DNA of 64,000 nt from Jutongia hominis (GTDB taxonomy: Bacteria > Bacillota > Clostridia > Lachnospirales > Lachnospiraceae), in NCBI RefSeq assembly GCF_014384965.1, contig NZ_JACRSW010000027.1, forward strand, positions 310,001 through 374,000, read 5' to 3'. The stretch's first letter is position 1, and each line of letters starts with the position of its first letter. The translations under genes and the position numbers were made by a program. Positions 1-8,984 of the stretch are shown here, piece after piece. The notes under the pieces are model-generated. The model ran no database searches. It saw nothing but the letters and a program-made list of their open reading frames with translations, and had not been told where the DNA came from.

Positions 1-2
1 TA

Positions 3-788
3 CGTCATCATCATGAACGAATTGATGGAAAAGGATACCCGGATGGTTTAAAAGGAGATCAACTGTCATTATTTGCAAAGATCATCAAGATTGCCGATGT
101 ATTTGATGCATTGACAAGCAAACGTCGCTATAAAGAGGCATGGGAGATTGAAAAAGCATTAAATATTATTTATCTTGGACGTGGTACAGAGTTTGATTCC
201 GACATCGCAGATGTTTTCATTGAACATATGTGTCCTCCGGGATGGATTCCGCCTGTCAGTGGTAAGAAGGTTGTAGAAAAAGTAGATGTTAATACCGATA
301 AATCCGTTCGGATCGCCTGTGATTTTTATGAAAAATACAGTAAATATATTTCAGTAGAATATCCGATTCCAAGCAGAGGGGCAATGGAGGTTGACTTTAA
401 TTGCCGTAGCGGTTTTATGCATTTTGACTGGGGCGAGACATTTAATAATGCACAATTCTTAGAGAAAAAACCAATGATCTTATCTTTTGAAAATGAAACA
501 AAGAGTCTGCTGTTTGGACAGACAAGCAAAGATAGTGGTGTTAGCAGTATTTATTATTATTTCTTTAAGGGATTTGTAAATCTCGGTGCTTTTTTGTTGG
601 TTCCAAGTAAGGTCAATGATATTTTGTTAAAGCTGACAGAGATTTTTGGAGAACCACAGATTATTAATGATCAGCTTCTTGTACATAAGGACAATAAGAT
701 GCGTGTTGTTTTTTATCATACAGTAGATGATAAATTCGTATTATTTTACATATCAGATTATCTGTGTGCAAATTACTTTAATGCATAG
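3..788 (+). CDS. HD-GYP domain protein, C-terminal part (5' truncated)
   Basis: The gene enters from the left edge and the reading frame is open from base 3. The first visible residues are a run of three His followed by E-R-I-D-G-K-G-Y-P-D-G-L, and further on K-I-A-D-V-F-D-A-L-T-S. These are hallmarks of the HD-GYP class of HD-domain phosphohydrolases, many of which cleave cyclic di-GMP. The first catalytic HD pair lies off the window, so activity cannot be judged. After the HD-GYP core there are about 170 residues I do not recognise; they contain no obvious membrane segment. The family call is firm. Cyclic di-GMP as the substrate is inferred from the family. Confidence 0.8.
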   Translation, partial: RHHHERIDGKGYPDGLKGDQLSLFAKIIKIADVFDALTSKRRYKEAWEIEKALNIIYLGRGTEFDSDIADVFIEHMCPPGWIPPVSGKKVVEKVDVNTDKSVRIACDFYEKYSKYISVEYPIPSRGAMEVDFNCRSGFMHFDWGETFNNAQFLEKKPMILSFENETKSLLFGQTSKDSGVSSIYYYFFKGFVNLGAFLLVPSKVNDILLKLTEIFGEPQIINDQLLVHKDNKMRVVFYHTVDDKFVLFYISDYLCANYFNA

Positions 789-796
789 ATATTGAT

Positions 797-911
797 GCTC
801 GGAATTGACCGAGCTTGGCGAGAAGATGGAGTATAAAATGAGTTTGATAAATCGAAATTGACCGAGCTCTTTGAGCGAGGGACACTTCTTGTCCGAAGGG
901 CAAGAAGGTGT
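797..911. repeat. Small hairpins and an imperfect direct repeat
   Basis: GCTCGG-AATTGA-CCGAGC (797-814) is a perfect 6-bp hairpin. The core AATTGACCGAGC recurs about 50 bases later, near 857-868. A second inverted repeat, ACACTTCTTG / CAAGAAGGTGT, lies at about 881-911 with no T-run. No gene is evident between 789 and 993. Confidence 0.45.
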
Positions 912-993
912 AACTGAGAAAACTTAGAGCAATCGGAATTTCTCGTTTAGAAGATTTTGAGAGTACATTAACAGAAAATGGAGGATCTTGCAG

Positions 994-1491
994 ATGCATA
1001 CAAAACAGATAGCAAGGATTGCTATGCTTGTGGCAGTTGCTTTTGTTCTCAGCTATATAGAATCTGTACTTCCATTAAACCTTGGTGTTCCGGGAGTCAA
1101 GGCAGGTTTTTCGAATATTGTCGTTGTATTATGCTTATATGAAAGTTCGATGAAAGAAACGATAGGAATCTCTTTTGTGCGAATTCTTTTGGTTGGTTTG
1201 ACATTTGGAAATCTGTATTCACTTTTGTATAGTCTGGCAGGTGGATTGTTAAGTCTGATTGTGATGGTTTTGCTAAAAAGAAGTGTACGTTTTTCAACTT
1301 GTGGTGTCAGCGTAGCAGGTGGTGTCAGTCATAATATTGGTCAGATCATTGTTGCGATGATCGTTTTGCAAACCGAAAAGATCATCTACTATCTGCCGGT
1401 TTTACTGGTATCCGGAGTGATTGCCGGAGTTGTGATCGGTCTGATCGCAAGTATGTTAGTCAAACGCTTGCATCCTATTTTTTCGGAATGA
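994..1491 (+). CDS. Gx transporter family membrane protein (Hpre_diP_synt_I type)
   Basis: This 165-residue, very hydrophobic protein has about five membrane segments. It carries the L-N-L-G-V-P-G-V-K-A-G-F-S-N-I stretch and a G-G-x-S-H-N-I-G-Q-I segment. These match the family annotated as heptaprenyl diphosphate synthase component I or Gx transporter, which resembles ECF-type substrate-binding subunits. The enzymatic name is historical; a membrane substrate-capture role is more plausible. ATG 994 is preferred over TTG 988 because GGAGG at 980-984 is spaced 9 bases from 994 and only 3 from 988. It ends just before a strong terminator, so it is probably the last gene of its unit. Confidence 0.75.
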   Translation: MHTKQIARIAMLVAVAFVLSYIESVLPLNLGVPGVKAGFSNIVVVLCLYESSMKETIGISFVRILLVGLTFGNLYSLLYSLAGGLLSLIVMVLLKRSVRFSTCGVSVAGGVSHNIGQIIVAMIVLQTEKIIYYLPVLLVSGVIAGVVIGLIASMLVKRLHPIFSE

Positions 1492-1510
1492 TCAGAAAAA
1501 TAACAAAGAA

Positions 1511-1563
1511 TAAAAAAAGAAGAAATAGCATATCTTATCAGATATGTAGTTTCTTCTTTTTTT
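1511..1563 (+). terminator. Intrinsic terminator after the Gx-type gene
   Basis: A long A-rich stem (AAAAGAAGAAA...GCATATC) pairs across a TTATCA loop with GATATG...TTTCTTCTTTT and runs into a T-tract. The symmetric A/T tails could also stop antisense transcription. Confidence 0.85.
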
Positions 1564-1625
1564 ATTATCAGGTTGCAAATCAGGACAGATATATGTGTGC
1601 TCTTGACCGGAAAGGCAGGTAATTT

Positions 1626-2294
1626 ATGGATGAAGATATGAAAGAATACGGACTTACAATCTTAAAAGGTGTTGGAGAAAGTAAGGTGATCTGGATGTTT
1701 TCGATCATTGGCGAGATCGAAGGACACGAAAGTGCACAACAGCAGACTAAGACAACACAATATGAACATGTGTTACCGTTGCTTACAAAAGCAGAGAATC
1801 AGGAAGAAGTAGAAGGAATTCTTTTCCTTATCAATACCGTAGGTGGAGATGTATCGTGCGGACTTGCCATGGCAGATTTTATTGCTTCTTTGTCAAAGCC
1901 GACCATTGCTTTGGTCATAGGAGACAGTCATTCGATCGGACTACCGCTTTCGGTAGCAGCCGATCAGACAGTGATCGCACCAAGTGCAACGGTGATCATT
2001 CACCCGGTGCGTATGAACGGACCGATACTTGGTGCACCGCAGACCTATGAGTATTTTCAATTGATCCAGGAGAGAATAACCGGTTTTATTTCCTCCCATA
2101 CAGGCGTTTCACAGCAAAAGATTCAGGAATGGATGGTCAAACCGGGGATTTTAAGCCGCGATCTTGGTACGATCTTTGTCGGACAGGAAGCCGTCGATGC
2201 CGGATTGTTCCAGCGTGTAGGCGGTATTAAAGATGCACTGGAGCAGTTAAAAGAACAGATCAGTCAGAGGGAAAAGCAGGCAGACAACAGATAG
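1626..2294 (+). CDS. tepA: TepA-type ClpP-fold protease
   Basis: This 222-residue protein has the ClpP/crotonase fold seen in TepA (YmfB) of Bacilli. T-V-G-G-D-V-S-C-G supplies the oxyanion region, G-D-S-H-S-I-G-L-P holds the nucleophilic Ser, and I-H-P-V-R-M-N-G holds the catalytic His. Known TepA proteins are cytosolic or membrane-associated serine peptidases linked to protein export and spore development, and they do not need a Clp ATPase. The position just upstream of a SpoIIIE/FtsK gene matches the tepA-spoIIIE neighbourhood of Bacillus, which supports the name. The ribosome site GGAAAGGCAGG is modest, and ATG 1641 is an alternative start. Substrates are unknown. Confidence 0.85.
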   Translation: MDEDMKEYGLTILKGVGESKVIWMFSIIGEIEGHESAQQQTKTTQYEHVLPLLTKAENQEEVEGILFLINTVGGDVSCGLAMADFIASLSKPTIALVIGDSHSIGLPLSVAADQTVIAPSATVIIHPVRMNGPILGAPQTYEYFQLIQERITGFISSHTGVSQQKIQEWMVKPGILSRDLGTIFVGQEAVDAGLFQRVGGIKDALEQLKEQISQREKQADNR

Positions 2295-2416
2295 AAGATA
2301 GCAGATAACAGAAAGGCAGACCGAGAAGATAGCGGACATTTGTTTGCATTTCCGAACAAATATCGGTATAATAATAAAATGCGTAATCGTTAGTTGTACG
2401 GGAAAGGATGAAAATT

Positions 2417-3292
2417 ATGCCGATTTGGAAAGCTATTCTATTAGGAATTATTCAGGGGGCTGCGGAATTTCTTCCAATAAGCAGTTCAGGTCATTTAGTG
2501 ATCGTAAAAGAAATATTGAAAGTAGATTTAGATAATGGCGGTGTTTTTTTTGATGTTATGCTGCATTTAGGAACACTTCTTGCTATTTTTGTGGCATTTT
2601 GGGCGGATATCCGTCGGATGATCGTAGAAGGATTTCATATTATAGGAGATGTTTTTAGAAATGCTTTGATCTTTATTTTTCGAAGAATGGGACAGGACCT
2701 TAAGTATCATCATGTGATCCGCACTTCTTATCGCAAATTTGTGATGTTGGTGATCGTATCGACGATTCCGACCGGAATCATCGGCGTGCTGCTATCAGAT
2801 ACGATTGAAGCTGCAAATACAATGATCTTAGTACCGGGTATCTGTCTATTGATCACCGCAGCTTTTTTATGGATTGCCGATCATGCGGAAGTTGGTACAA
2901 AAAAGCCAAAAGAAGCAGGATATGTAGAGGCCTGCGCGATCGGTACGGCACAGGGACTTGCTACGATGCCCGGTATCTCAAGATCCGGAACAACGATCAC
3001 TGCTTGTCTGCTGTGTGGATTTGATAAGAAGTTTGCTGTAAAGTATTCTTTTATCATGTCCATTCCTGCAGTTTTAGGAGCGGTTGTCTTAGAATTGAAG
3101 GATTTTAAGTCATTGCATCTGAACAGTGCAGATATGGTATCCTGTGGTATTGCGACCGTGATCGCTGCCATTGTGGGTTATTTGTCAATCTGTCTGATGA
3201 TGCGTATGGTACGTAATAAAAAATATATCGGATTTTCTGTTTATTGTGTGATCATGGGAATGTTCACTATCGGATATTATTTTTTTAGTTAA
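2417..3292 (+). CDS. uppP: Undecaprenyl-diphosphatase (BacA/UppP)
   Basis: This integral membrane phosphatase recycles undecaprenyl pyrophosphate to the monophosphate carrier used in peptidoglycan and other wall polymers. Both family signatures are present: E-F-L-P-I-S-S-S-G-H near the N-terminus and P-G-I-S-R-S-G-T-T in the second half. About eight hydrophobic segments follow. The length (about 291 residues) is normal for the family. I chose ATG 2417 over ATG 2408 because the GGGAAAGG ribosome site abuts 2408 but is well spaced from 2417, and the protein then starts like other UppPs. It sits between tepA and ftsK with short gaps, probably in one transcript. Confidence 0.93.
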   Translation: MPIWKAILLGIIQGAAEFLPISSSGHLVIVKEILKVDLDNGGVFFDVMLHLGTLLAIFVAFWADIRRMIVEGFHIIGDVFRNALIFIFRRMGQDLKYHHVIRTSYRKFVMLVIVSTIPTGIIGVLLSDTIEAANTMILVPGICLLITAAFLWIADHAEVGTKKPKEAGYVEACAIGTAQGLATMPGISRSGTTITACLLCGFDKKFAVKYSFIMSIPAVLGAVVLELKDFKSLHLNSADMVSCGIATVIAAIVGYLSICLMMRMVRNKKYIGFSVYCVIMGMFTIGYYFFS

Positions 3293-3317
3293 TATATAAG
3301 AAAAAGTGAGGGTTAGT

Positions 3318-6300
3318 ATGGCTGCAACAAAGAAATCGCAAAGCGGGAGCCGAAAACATAGTACCGCAAATAGTCGTACAAAAAGAGGAACAGCAAAAAG
3401 AACAACTACAAGAAGAAATACAACGGAAAAGAAAAATACACAGACAGGCAGAAAGAGTGCAACAGGACGGAGACGTTCCATCGAAGAGATCAATGAATAT
3501 AAAGACAAGCTTGCCTTTGAATTGGGCGTAACCGTTTTGGTCATCGCTATTTTGTCTTTTTTCCTATACCTGTGTTTTTTGGGATTTGCAGGAAAAGCAG
3601 GAACGGTTGTAGGCGGACTCTTCTTTGGCTTTTTTGGCTGGTTTGCATGGCTGGTTCCTGTTGTTGCTATTTTGGGCAGTACCGTTTATCTGGTCAACCG
3701 TGGCAATAAAATGGTATGGAGAAAGATCATTGGTTTTATGGGAATTGTCCTATCGGTGCTTGGGTTATGTGATCTATTGTTTCAGCAACAGATCATTACA
3801 GAATATTATACAACGAATCATGTGATGCACCCTGCTTATGCAGACTGTATGTTTCGGACATGCAAGGATGTGATGGAAAAGGGAAAAGGGAACGCCGGTT
3901 TGATCGGAAGAGCGGTTGGCACAATATTTTCCGGTCTGATCGGAAAGATCGGTGCTGTATTTATCCTACTGGCTTTGTTGGTCCTTTGCATTTACATATT
4001 CTATGGCATGGAAATGATGCGGATGCTTCGAAAACGAAATGCCTATCGCGAAGAAATGCAGGAAGTATATGATCAGATCAGCAAAGAGGAAAAGTATAAT
4101 GAACCGTCCTATCGTGTTTTCCAAAACAAAGGAAAAGAAAATTCAAGGGAAGTATTTAAAGAGCATGTGACATCTAAGTATCCATTGCCAAAGACAAGAG
4201 AAGAGAAGGAAGAAGAGCGTGTACTAAGCTTTGACCTGAAAAAGATCAATGAACGTCTGGACCAGATGGAAAAAGCAGTACAGGAATCTATTGAGGAACA
4301 AAGAGAACAGTCCTTGCAAGAACAGTCAGCACGGACTGCCAATAAAAAAGCGGCACAAAAGAGCAAGAAGCGGGAGGCAGCGATAAAAGAACCGGTTGCG
4401 ATGCAGGAAACAGCAACAAAAGAACCGGCGGTGATGCAGGAAACAGCAACAAAAGAACCGGCAGTGATGCAGGCAGAAGAAACGCTTTCGATTCCAATCT
4501 ATCGCAATGAGATGCGTCAAAAATTTGGAGAGCATAAGAAAACCAAAAAGCCGGTACCAAAAGATGCAGCAGGACCGGAAGAATATTTTAAAGATCATTC
4601 CTGTGAGTCGGAAAGTTTAGAAGAAAGTGCAGCCGATATCTTAGCTGAGTTGCACTATGCAGAAGAGAATAGCGATAAGGATCCTAAAGGACAGTCTGCT
4701 ATCAAAGGAAACATTGAAAATTCTTTCGAAAAGCATACCGGTTCTGAAAAAAATGTAAATGATGTCTTTGAAAAGCATATCGTTTTTGAGAAAGATACAG
4801 ATGATGTCTTTGGAGAGCATACCGGTTCAGAGAAAGATACAGATGATGTCTTTGGAGAGCATACCGGTTCAGAAAAAGATACAGATGATGTCTTTGAAAA
4901 GCATACCGGTTCAGAGAAAGATACAGATGATGTCTTTGGAGAGCATACCGGTTCTGAAAAAGATACAGATGATGTCTTTGGAGAGCATACCGGTTTAGAG
5001 AAAGACGCAGATCATCTTTTCAAGAAGCAGTCTGATTTTGAAAAGAATGCAACGAATCAGGAGCAGGCAAAGACTGTACAGGCATCTGACACAATTCCAA
5101 AAGAAACAGCGATCAGCGCCGGAGCAGTTGTGATGGCACAGGCAATGGCAAAAGACAGAGATCATACCAGAACGGTCAAAGGACATGGCAAATTTGGCGG
5201 GGATGATTATGTGTCGGCATCAGATACTTTCAACGCTTTAAATGAAAGTAAAGTAGCACCTGTAGATGAAAAACCATATCAGTTTCCGCCGCTTGATCTG
5301 CTTTCGCTTCCGAAGAATGCAGGCAATGCGGTTAGTGATAGTGAATTGCGGTTAACCGCACAAAAGCTTCAGGATACATTAAAGAGCTTTAATGTCAATG
5401 TAAAAATGGGTGCGGTGATCTGTGGTCCTACCGTTACAAGATACGAACTTTTACCGGAGCAGGGAGTACGTGTCAATAAGATCACAAACTTAGCCGATGA
5501 TATCAAGTTAAGTATGGCAGCAACCAGTGTCCGTATTGAAGCACCGATTCCGGGAAAAGCAGCGGTGGGTATTGAAGTACCAAACCCGACAGCAAGTCCT
5601 GTGGCTTTTCGAGAGCTGTTAGAAGGAGATACGTTTGCATCTTCTAAGTCCGATCTTACTTTTGCAGTCGGAAAAGACATAGCAGGAAAACTGATTATGG
5701 CTGATGTTGGCAAGATGCCTCATTTATTGATTGCCGGAGCAACCGGTTCCGGTAAGTCGGTTTGTATCAATACATTGATCATGAGTATTTTATATAAGGC
5801 GGATCCAAGAGATGTAAAATTGATCATGATTGATCCGAAAGTAGTAGAATTAAGTGTTTATAATGGAATTCCGCATCTGTTCTGTCCGGTTGTGACAGAT
5901 CCGAAAGAAGCGGCTGCTGCATTAAACTGGGCAGTACGTGAGATGGGAGACCGTTATAATAAGTTCAAAGAACTTGGTGTAAGAAATATTGCAGGCTACA
6001 ATGAAAAGATTAAGAAAATGGAAGATGCACAGGCGGCAGGATATTCAAAAATGCCATATCTGGTCGTTATCGTTGATGAGTTTGCAGACCTGATGATGGT
6101 TGCATCAAAAGACGTAGAAGATGCCGTATGCCGTTTAGCACAGCTTGCCAGAGCAGCCGGAATCCATCTCGTGCTTGCGACACAGCGCCCGTCTGTCAAT
6201 GTCATTACCGGTGTGATCAAAGCAAATATTCCGTCAAGAATTGCATTTTCCGTATCTTCTGCAATTGATTCGAGAACAATCTTAGATCGTGGTGGAGCAG

Positions 6301-6833
6301 AAAAACTGCTCGGAAAGGGAGATATGCTCTTTTTCCCAACAGGATATTCGGAACCGATCCGTGTACAGGGTGCATTTGTATCGGATAAAGAAGTCAGCGA
6401 TGTGGTAGATTTTTTACGTGAAAATAACGCGACTCCGGAATACGATCATTCTGTAACAGAGATTGTCGAAGAACCGGAGACAGAGCCGGCAGAGAAGAAA
6501 GCGGCGCCGGAAAATGATGAATATTTTGAAGACGCAGGAAGATTTGTGATCGAATCGGACAGAGCAGCAGCAGGACAGCTTCAAAGGAGATTTTCAATTG
6601 GTTTTAACCGTGCCGGCAGAATTATTGATCAGCTTCATAAGGCAGGCGTTGTCGGTCCGGCAGTTGGTACAAAGCCAAGAAAAGTGCTAATGACAATGGA
6701 AGAGTTTGAGGCAATGCTTCATGGCGAAGAAATAGAAACTGTCGATAGCAGCAGTATAGCGCAAGAGCAGGAGATTATAGAATCTGCGATTATCGACACA
6801 GAAGAAAATGTTGCAACAATGGAGGAAATATAG
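3318..6833 (+). CDS. ftsK: DNA translocase FtsK/SpoIIIE
   Basis: This 1171-residue septal DNA pump clears chromosome from the division or sporulation septum. An Arg/Lys-rich N-tail is followed by four membrane segments (about 60-225) and a long charged linker (about 230-620). The motor domain follows, with Walker A G-A-T-G-S-G-K-S near residue 807 and Walker B L-V-V-I-V-D-E-F-A-D. A winged-helix gamma domain lies near 1070-1150 and ends in a K-P-R-K-V-L stretch. The linker holds three 11-residue repeats (around K-E-P-A-V-M-Q-E-T-A-T) and eight 14-residue repeats (4719-5054). ATG 3318 is supported by GAGGG at 3308-3312; GTG 3306 is less likely. It has no N-terminal FHA domains, so it is not the EssC-type type VII ATPase. 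Confidence 0.93.
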   Translation: MAATKKSQSGSRKHSTANSRTKRGTAKRTTTRRNTTEKKNTQTGRKSATGRRRSIEEINEYKDKLAFELGVTVLVIAILSFFLYLCFLGFAGKAGTVVGGLFFGFFGWFAWLVPVVAILGSTVYLVNRGNKMVWRKIIGFMGIVLSVLGLCDLLFQQQIITEYYTTNHVMHPAYADCMFRTCKDVMEKGKGNAGLIGRAVGTIFSGLIGKIGAVFILLALLVLCIYIFYGMEMMRMLRKRNAYREEMQEVYDQISKEEKYNEPSYRVFQNKGKENSREVFKEHVTSKYPLPKTREEKEEERVLSFDLKKINERLDQMEKAVQESIEEQREQSLQEQSARTANKKAAQKSKKREAAIKEPVAMQETATKEPAVMQETATKEPAVMQAEETLSIPIYRNEMRQKFGEHKKTKKPVPKDAAGPEEYFKDHSCESESLEESAADILAELHYAEENSDKDPKGQSAIKGNIENSFEKHTGSEKNVNDVFEKHIVFEKDTDDVFGEHTGSEKDTDDVFGEHTGSEKDTDDVFEKHTGSEKDTDDVFGEHTGSEKDTDDVFGEHTGLEKDADHLFKKQSDFEKNATNQEQAKTVQASDTIPKETAISAGAVVMAQAMAKDRDHTRTVKGHGKFGGDDYVSASDTFNALNESKVAPVDEKPYQFPPLDLLSLPKNAGNAVSDSELRLTAQKLQDTLKSFNVNVKMGAVICGPTVTRYELLPEQGVRVNKITNLADDIKLSMAATSVRIEAPIPGKAAVGIEVPNPTASPVAFRELLEGDTFASSKSDLTFAVGKDIAGKLIMADVGKMPHLLIAGATGSGKSVCINTLIMSILYKADPRDVKLIMIDPKVVELSVYNGIPHLFCPVVTDPKEAAAALNWAVREMGDRYNKFKELGVRNIAGYNEKIKKMEDAQAAGYSKMPYLVVIVDEFADLMMVASKDVEDAVCRLAQLARAAGIHLVLATQRPSVNVITGVIKANIPSRIAFSVSSAIDSRTILDRGGAEKLLGKGDMLFFPTGYSEPIRVQGAFVSDKEVSDVVDFLRENNATPEYDHSVTEIVEEPETEPAEKKAAPENDEYFEDAGRFVIESDRAAAGQLQRRFSIGFNRAGRIIDQLHKAGVVGPAVGTKPRKVLMTMEEFEAMLHGEEIETVDSSSIAQEQEIIESAIIDTEENVATMEEI
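4719..5054 (+). repeat. Eight in-frame 42-bp repeats inside ftsK
   Basis: Eight consecutive 14-codon units encode variants of D-V-F-G-E-H-T-G-S-E-K-D-T-D; the first and last are degenerate. The central five are nearly identical at DNA level, which suggests recent expansion by slippage or recombination. They lie in the disordered linker. Confidence 0.9.
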
Positions 6834-7793
6834 ATGTTTCACGGTGTTTTAGTAACAAATGCATTTTTAAGAACTGACAAGTTTGTGGAACATTATGAAT
6901 GGTTAAAAGAAGCGGCAGAGCAATATGATATTGCCCTGTCGCTTCTTGAAAATACAGATCTGCTCTGCCTGATACCGGGCAAAGGAGAAATGTTTGTTCC
7001 GAAAGAATTAGAAAAGGTCGTATCAGAAGTGGATTTTGTGCTTTTCTGGGATAAAGATGTTTCATATGGAAAACTATTACAGGATATTTGTAAGAAAAAA
7101 AAGGTACCAATGTTTAACTCGATCGAAGCGATTGCAGCATGTGATAATAAAATGGAGACATATCGCATTCTGTGGGAATGGAATATGACGCAAAATGATT
7201 CAGAAAGGATTCCATTGATCCCGACGATCGCTGCTCCGATGACATATGCAAATATTGGTTATACCAAACTGGACTTCTTAGACAAAGTCATTGAAACACT
7301 GGAATTTCCAATGATCATCAAAGAATGTTTCGGTTCGTTTGGAATGCAGGTTTATATTGCAAGAGACAAAGAAGATCTGATAAGATATACGAAAAAATTA
7401 GGTGGTAAACCATTTCTTTATCAGCAAATGATACAAAAGAGTACAGGAAAAGATGTACGCATTCAGGTTGTTGGCGGCAAGGTTGTGGCTTCGATGTACC
7501 GCTATTCCGAAAATGGAGATTTTCGTGCCAATATTACAAATGGCGGAAGCATGAAATGTTATACACCATCCCAAGCAGAATGTGAATTAGCCGTTCGGAC
7601 TACAAAAGCGCTGGGACTTGATTTTGCCGGTGTTGATCTGTTATTTGCAAATGGTACAAAGCATGGAGCAAATGTGGTATGTGAAGTTAATTCGAATGCA
7701 CATTTTAAAAATATCTTTCAATGTACAAATGTCAATGTAGCGGATCATATTATGCATTATATAAAAGATGCACTGGTCAAAAATGAACATTAG
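6834..7793 (+). CDS. RimK-like ATP-grasp ligase (first of a pair)
   Basis: This 319-residue protein has the ATP-grasp layout: an N-terminal Rossmann-like part, a lid with P-M-I-I-K-E-C-F-G-S-F-G, then G-K-D-V-R-I-Q-V-V-G-G-K-V-V-A, G-D-F-R-A-N-I-T-N-G-G, and the metal-binding V-C-E-V-N-S-N-A. This is the pattern of RimK/LysX-type ligases, which join an amino acid or amine to a carboxylate through an acyl phosphate. Its substrate cannot be read from sequence. The ATG directly follows the ftsK stop (no gap), so it is co-transcribed with ftsK. A second, divergent ATP-grasp gene follows 96 bases later. Confidence 0.8.
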   Translation: MFHGVLVTNAFLRTDKFVEHYEWLKEAAEQYDIALSLLENTDLLCLIPGKGEMFVPKELEKVVSEVDFVLFWDKDVSYGKLLQDICKKKKVPMFNSIEAIAACDNKMETYRILWEWNMTQNDSERIPLIPTIAAPMTYANIGYTKLDFLDKVIETLEFPMIIKECFGSFGMQVYIARDKEDLIRYTKKLGGKPFLYQQMIQKSTGKDVRIQVVGGKVVASMYRYSENGDFRANITNGGSMKCYTPSQAECELAVRTTKALGLDFAGVDLLFANGTKHGANVVCEVNSNAHFKNIFQCTNVNVADHIMHYIKDALVKNEH

Positions 7794-7889
7794 CCTTTTG
7801 CAATGCAATAACGTTAAAATCCGGGTGACAGATGATGAAGGGCCTTTATATTGACAGAACAGACAAAAGAGAGCAAAGGAGAAAAAGCA

Positions 7890-8822
7890 GTGAAGCAGGG
7901 ATATTTGATCTATGAAGCATGGGAAGCAAAGAAGAATGAAAGATTTATTCAGATGTTTCAAAAGGCAGGAGAGTTAGAGAACATTGCTTTTTCTTTTGTC
8001 GCAAAAGAAGAATATTCTAAAATGCCATTGCCGGACTTTGTATTGAACCGGACCAGAGATACAAAAGTCAGTCAATGGTATGAACATAAAAATATTGTCG
8101 TTTTTCATGACAGTCTGATCACGGAGATTGGAAATCACAAGGCAAAGACATTACGCTTTTTAGAAGATCATCTGCCTGACGCAGTCAAAATGAAAAAGTG
8201 GAAACCGGAAAGCTTCTTTCTTTCTAAAGATCAGCTTATAGAATGGCTAGATAACTTCCCGTCATTTGGTTCGAACATTTTTGAGGCACAAAAAGAAACC
8301 GAAATTGTGATCAAAAGTGTCAATGGGCATGGAGGCAGTGAAGTTGCATTGCTTCCGGTCACAATTCAAAAAGGACAGAACCTGCAAGAAGCACTGTCTA
8401 AACAGTCTGGGCAGGACAGACAAAAGCTGCTTGCCATGTTGGAAACATATCGGGGAAAAGACGTTTTGATACAGGAAAAGATTGCATCAAAGAGTCGTGA
8501 TGTCAGAGTATATATTGTTGGTAATATGATCTATCAGGCTGTGCTTCGTCAGGGAAAAGAAGATTTCCGTTCGAATTTTTCTCTGGGTGGGGCAGTATCT
8601 GCATATTCTATGAACGAAGAAGAAAAAGAATGGGTAAATGCTTTTGTAAAAGCATTTTCAAAAAGAACGCTTGGTATGGCTGGAATTGATTTTTTGATCG
8701 ATGAACAGGAAAGATGGATCTTTAATGAACTTGAAGAAATGGTCGGATGCAGGATGTTATACCAGACAACCTCAAAAGATATCGTAAAAGATTATGTCAG
8801 ATGGATAAAAAGATTTGTATAA
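7890..8822 (+). CDS. RimK-like ATP-grasp ligase (second of a pair)
   Basis: This ATP-grasp protein has about 310 residues. It contains I-V-I-K-S-V-N-G-H-G-G-S, the K-S-R-D-V-R-V-Y-I-V-G-N motif, D-F-R-S-N-F-S-L-G-G-A and a closing I-F-N-E-L-E-E-M-V-G-C-R. The last motif carries the acidic metal ligands, with Glu in place of the usual Asn. GTG 7890 is chosen because AAAGGAG sits 7 bases upstream; an in-frame TTG at 7851 lacks a ribosome site. It probably acts on a related or sequential step to its neighbour, by analogy with tandem ligases, but no substrate is known. No peptide precursor gene was recognised next to it. Confidence 0.75.
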   Translation: MKQGYLIYEAWEAKKNERFIQMFQKAGELENIAFSFVAKEEYSKMPLPDFVLNRTRDTKVSQWYEHKNIVVFHDSLITEIGNHKAKTLRFLEDHLPDAVKMKKWKPESFFLSKDQLIEWLDNFPSFGSNIFEAQKETEIVIKSVNGHGGSEVALLPVTIQKGQNLQEALSKQSGQDRQKLLAMLETYRGKDVLIQEKIASKSRDVRVYIVGNMIYQAVLRQGKEDFRSNFSLGGAVSAYSMNEEEKEWVNAFVKAFSKRTLGMAGIDFLIDEQERWIFNELEEMVGCRMLYQTTSKDIVKDYVRWIKRFV

Positions 8823-8830
8823 AATAACAG

Positions 8831-8860
8831 TTGCCATAAATAGGTGATATGCGATAGAAT
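8831..8860 (+). promoter_or_regulatory. Likely fhs promoter
   Basis: TTGCCA (8831-8836) and TAGAAT (8855-8860) are separated by 18 bases. An inverted repeat, TATTGT-N7-ACAATA (8866-8884), lies just downstream, in the expected start-site region. Confidence 0.5.
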
Positions 8861-8984
8861 ATAAGTATTGTCATAGAAACAATAGATATGAAATACTTGA
8901 GAATGCTTAAGAAACGATAAGAAGCACTCTTGGAGAAAGAAGTCCATATGACAAAAGATGACGATAAAGGAAGGTAGGATAAAA

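Noticed and set aside
3318..6833. FtsK/SpoIIIE gene as the ATPase of the type VII-like system
   Set aside because: It has the four-TM N-terminus, single motor domain and gamma domain of a septal DNA translocase, lies beside tepA and uppP, and is 56 kb from the WXG100 genes. EssC has several ATPase domains.
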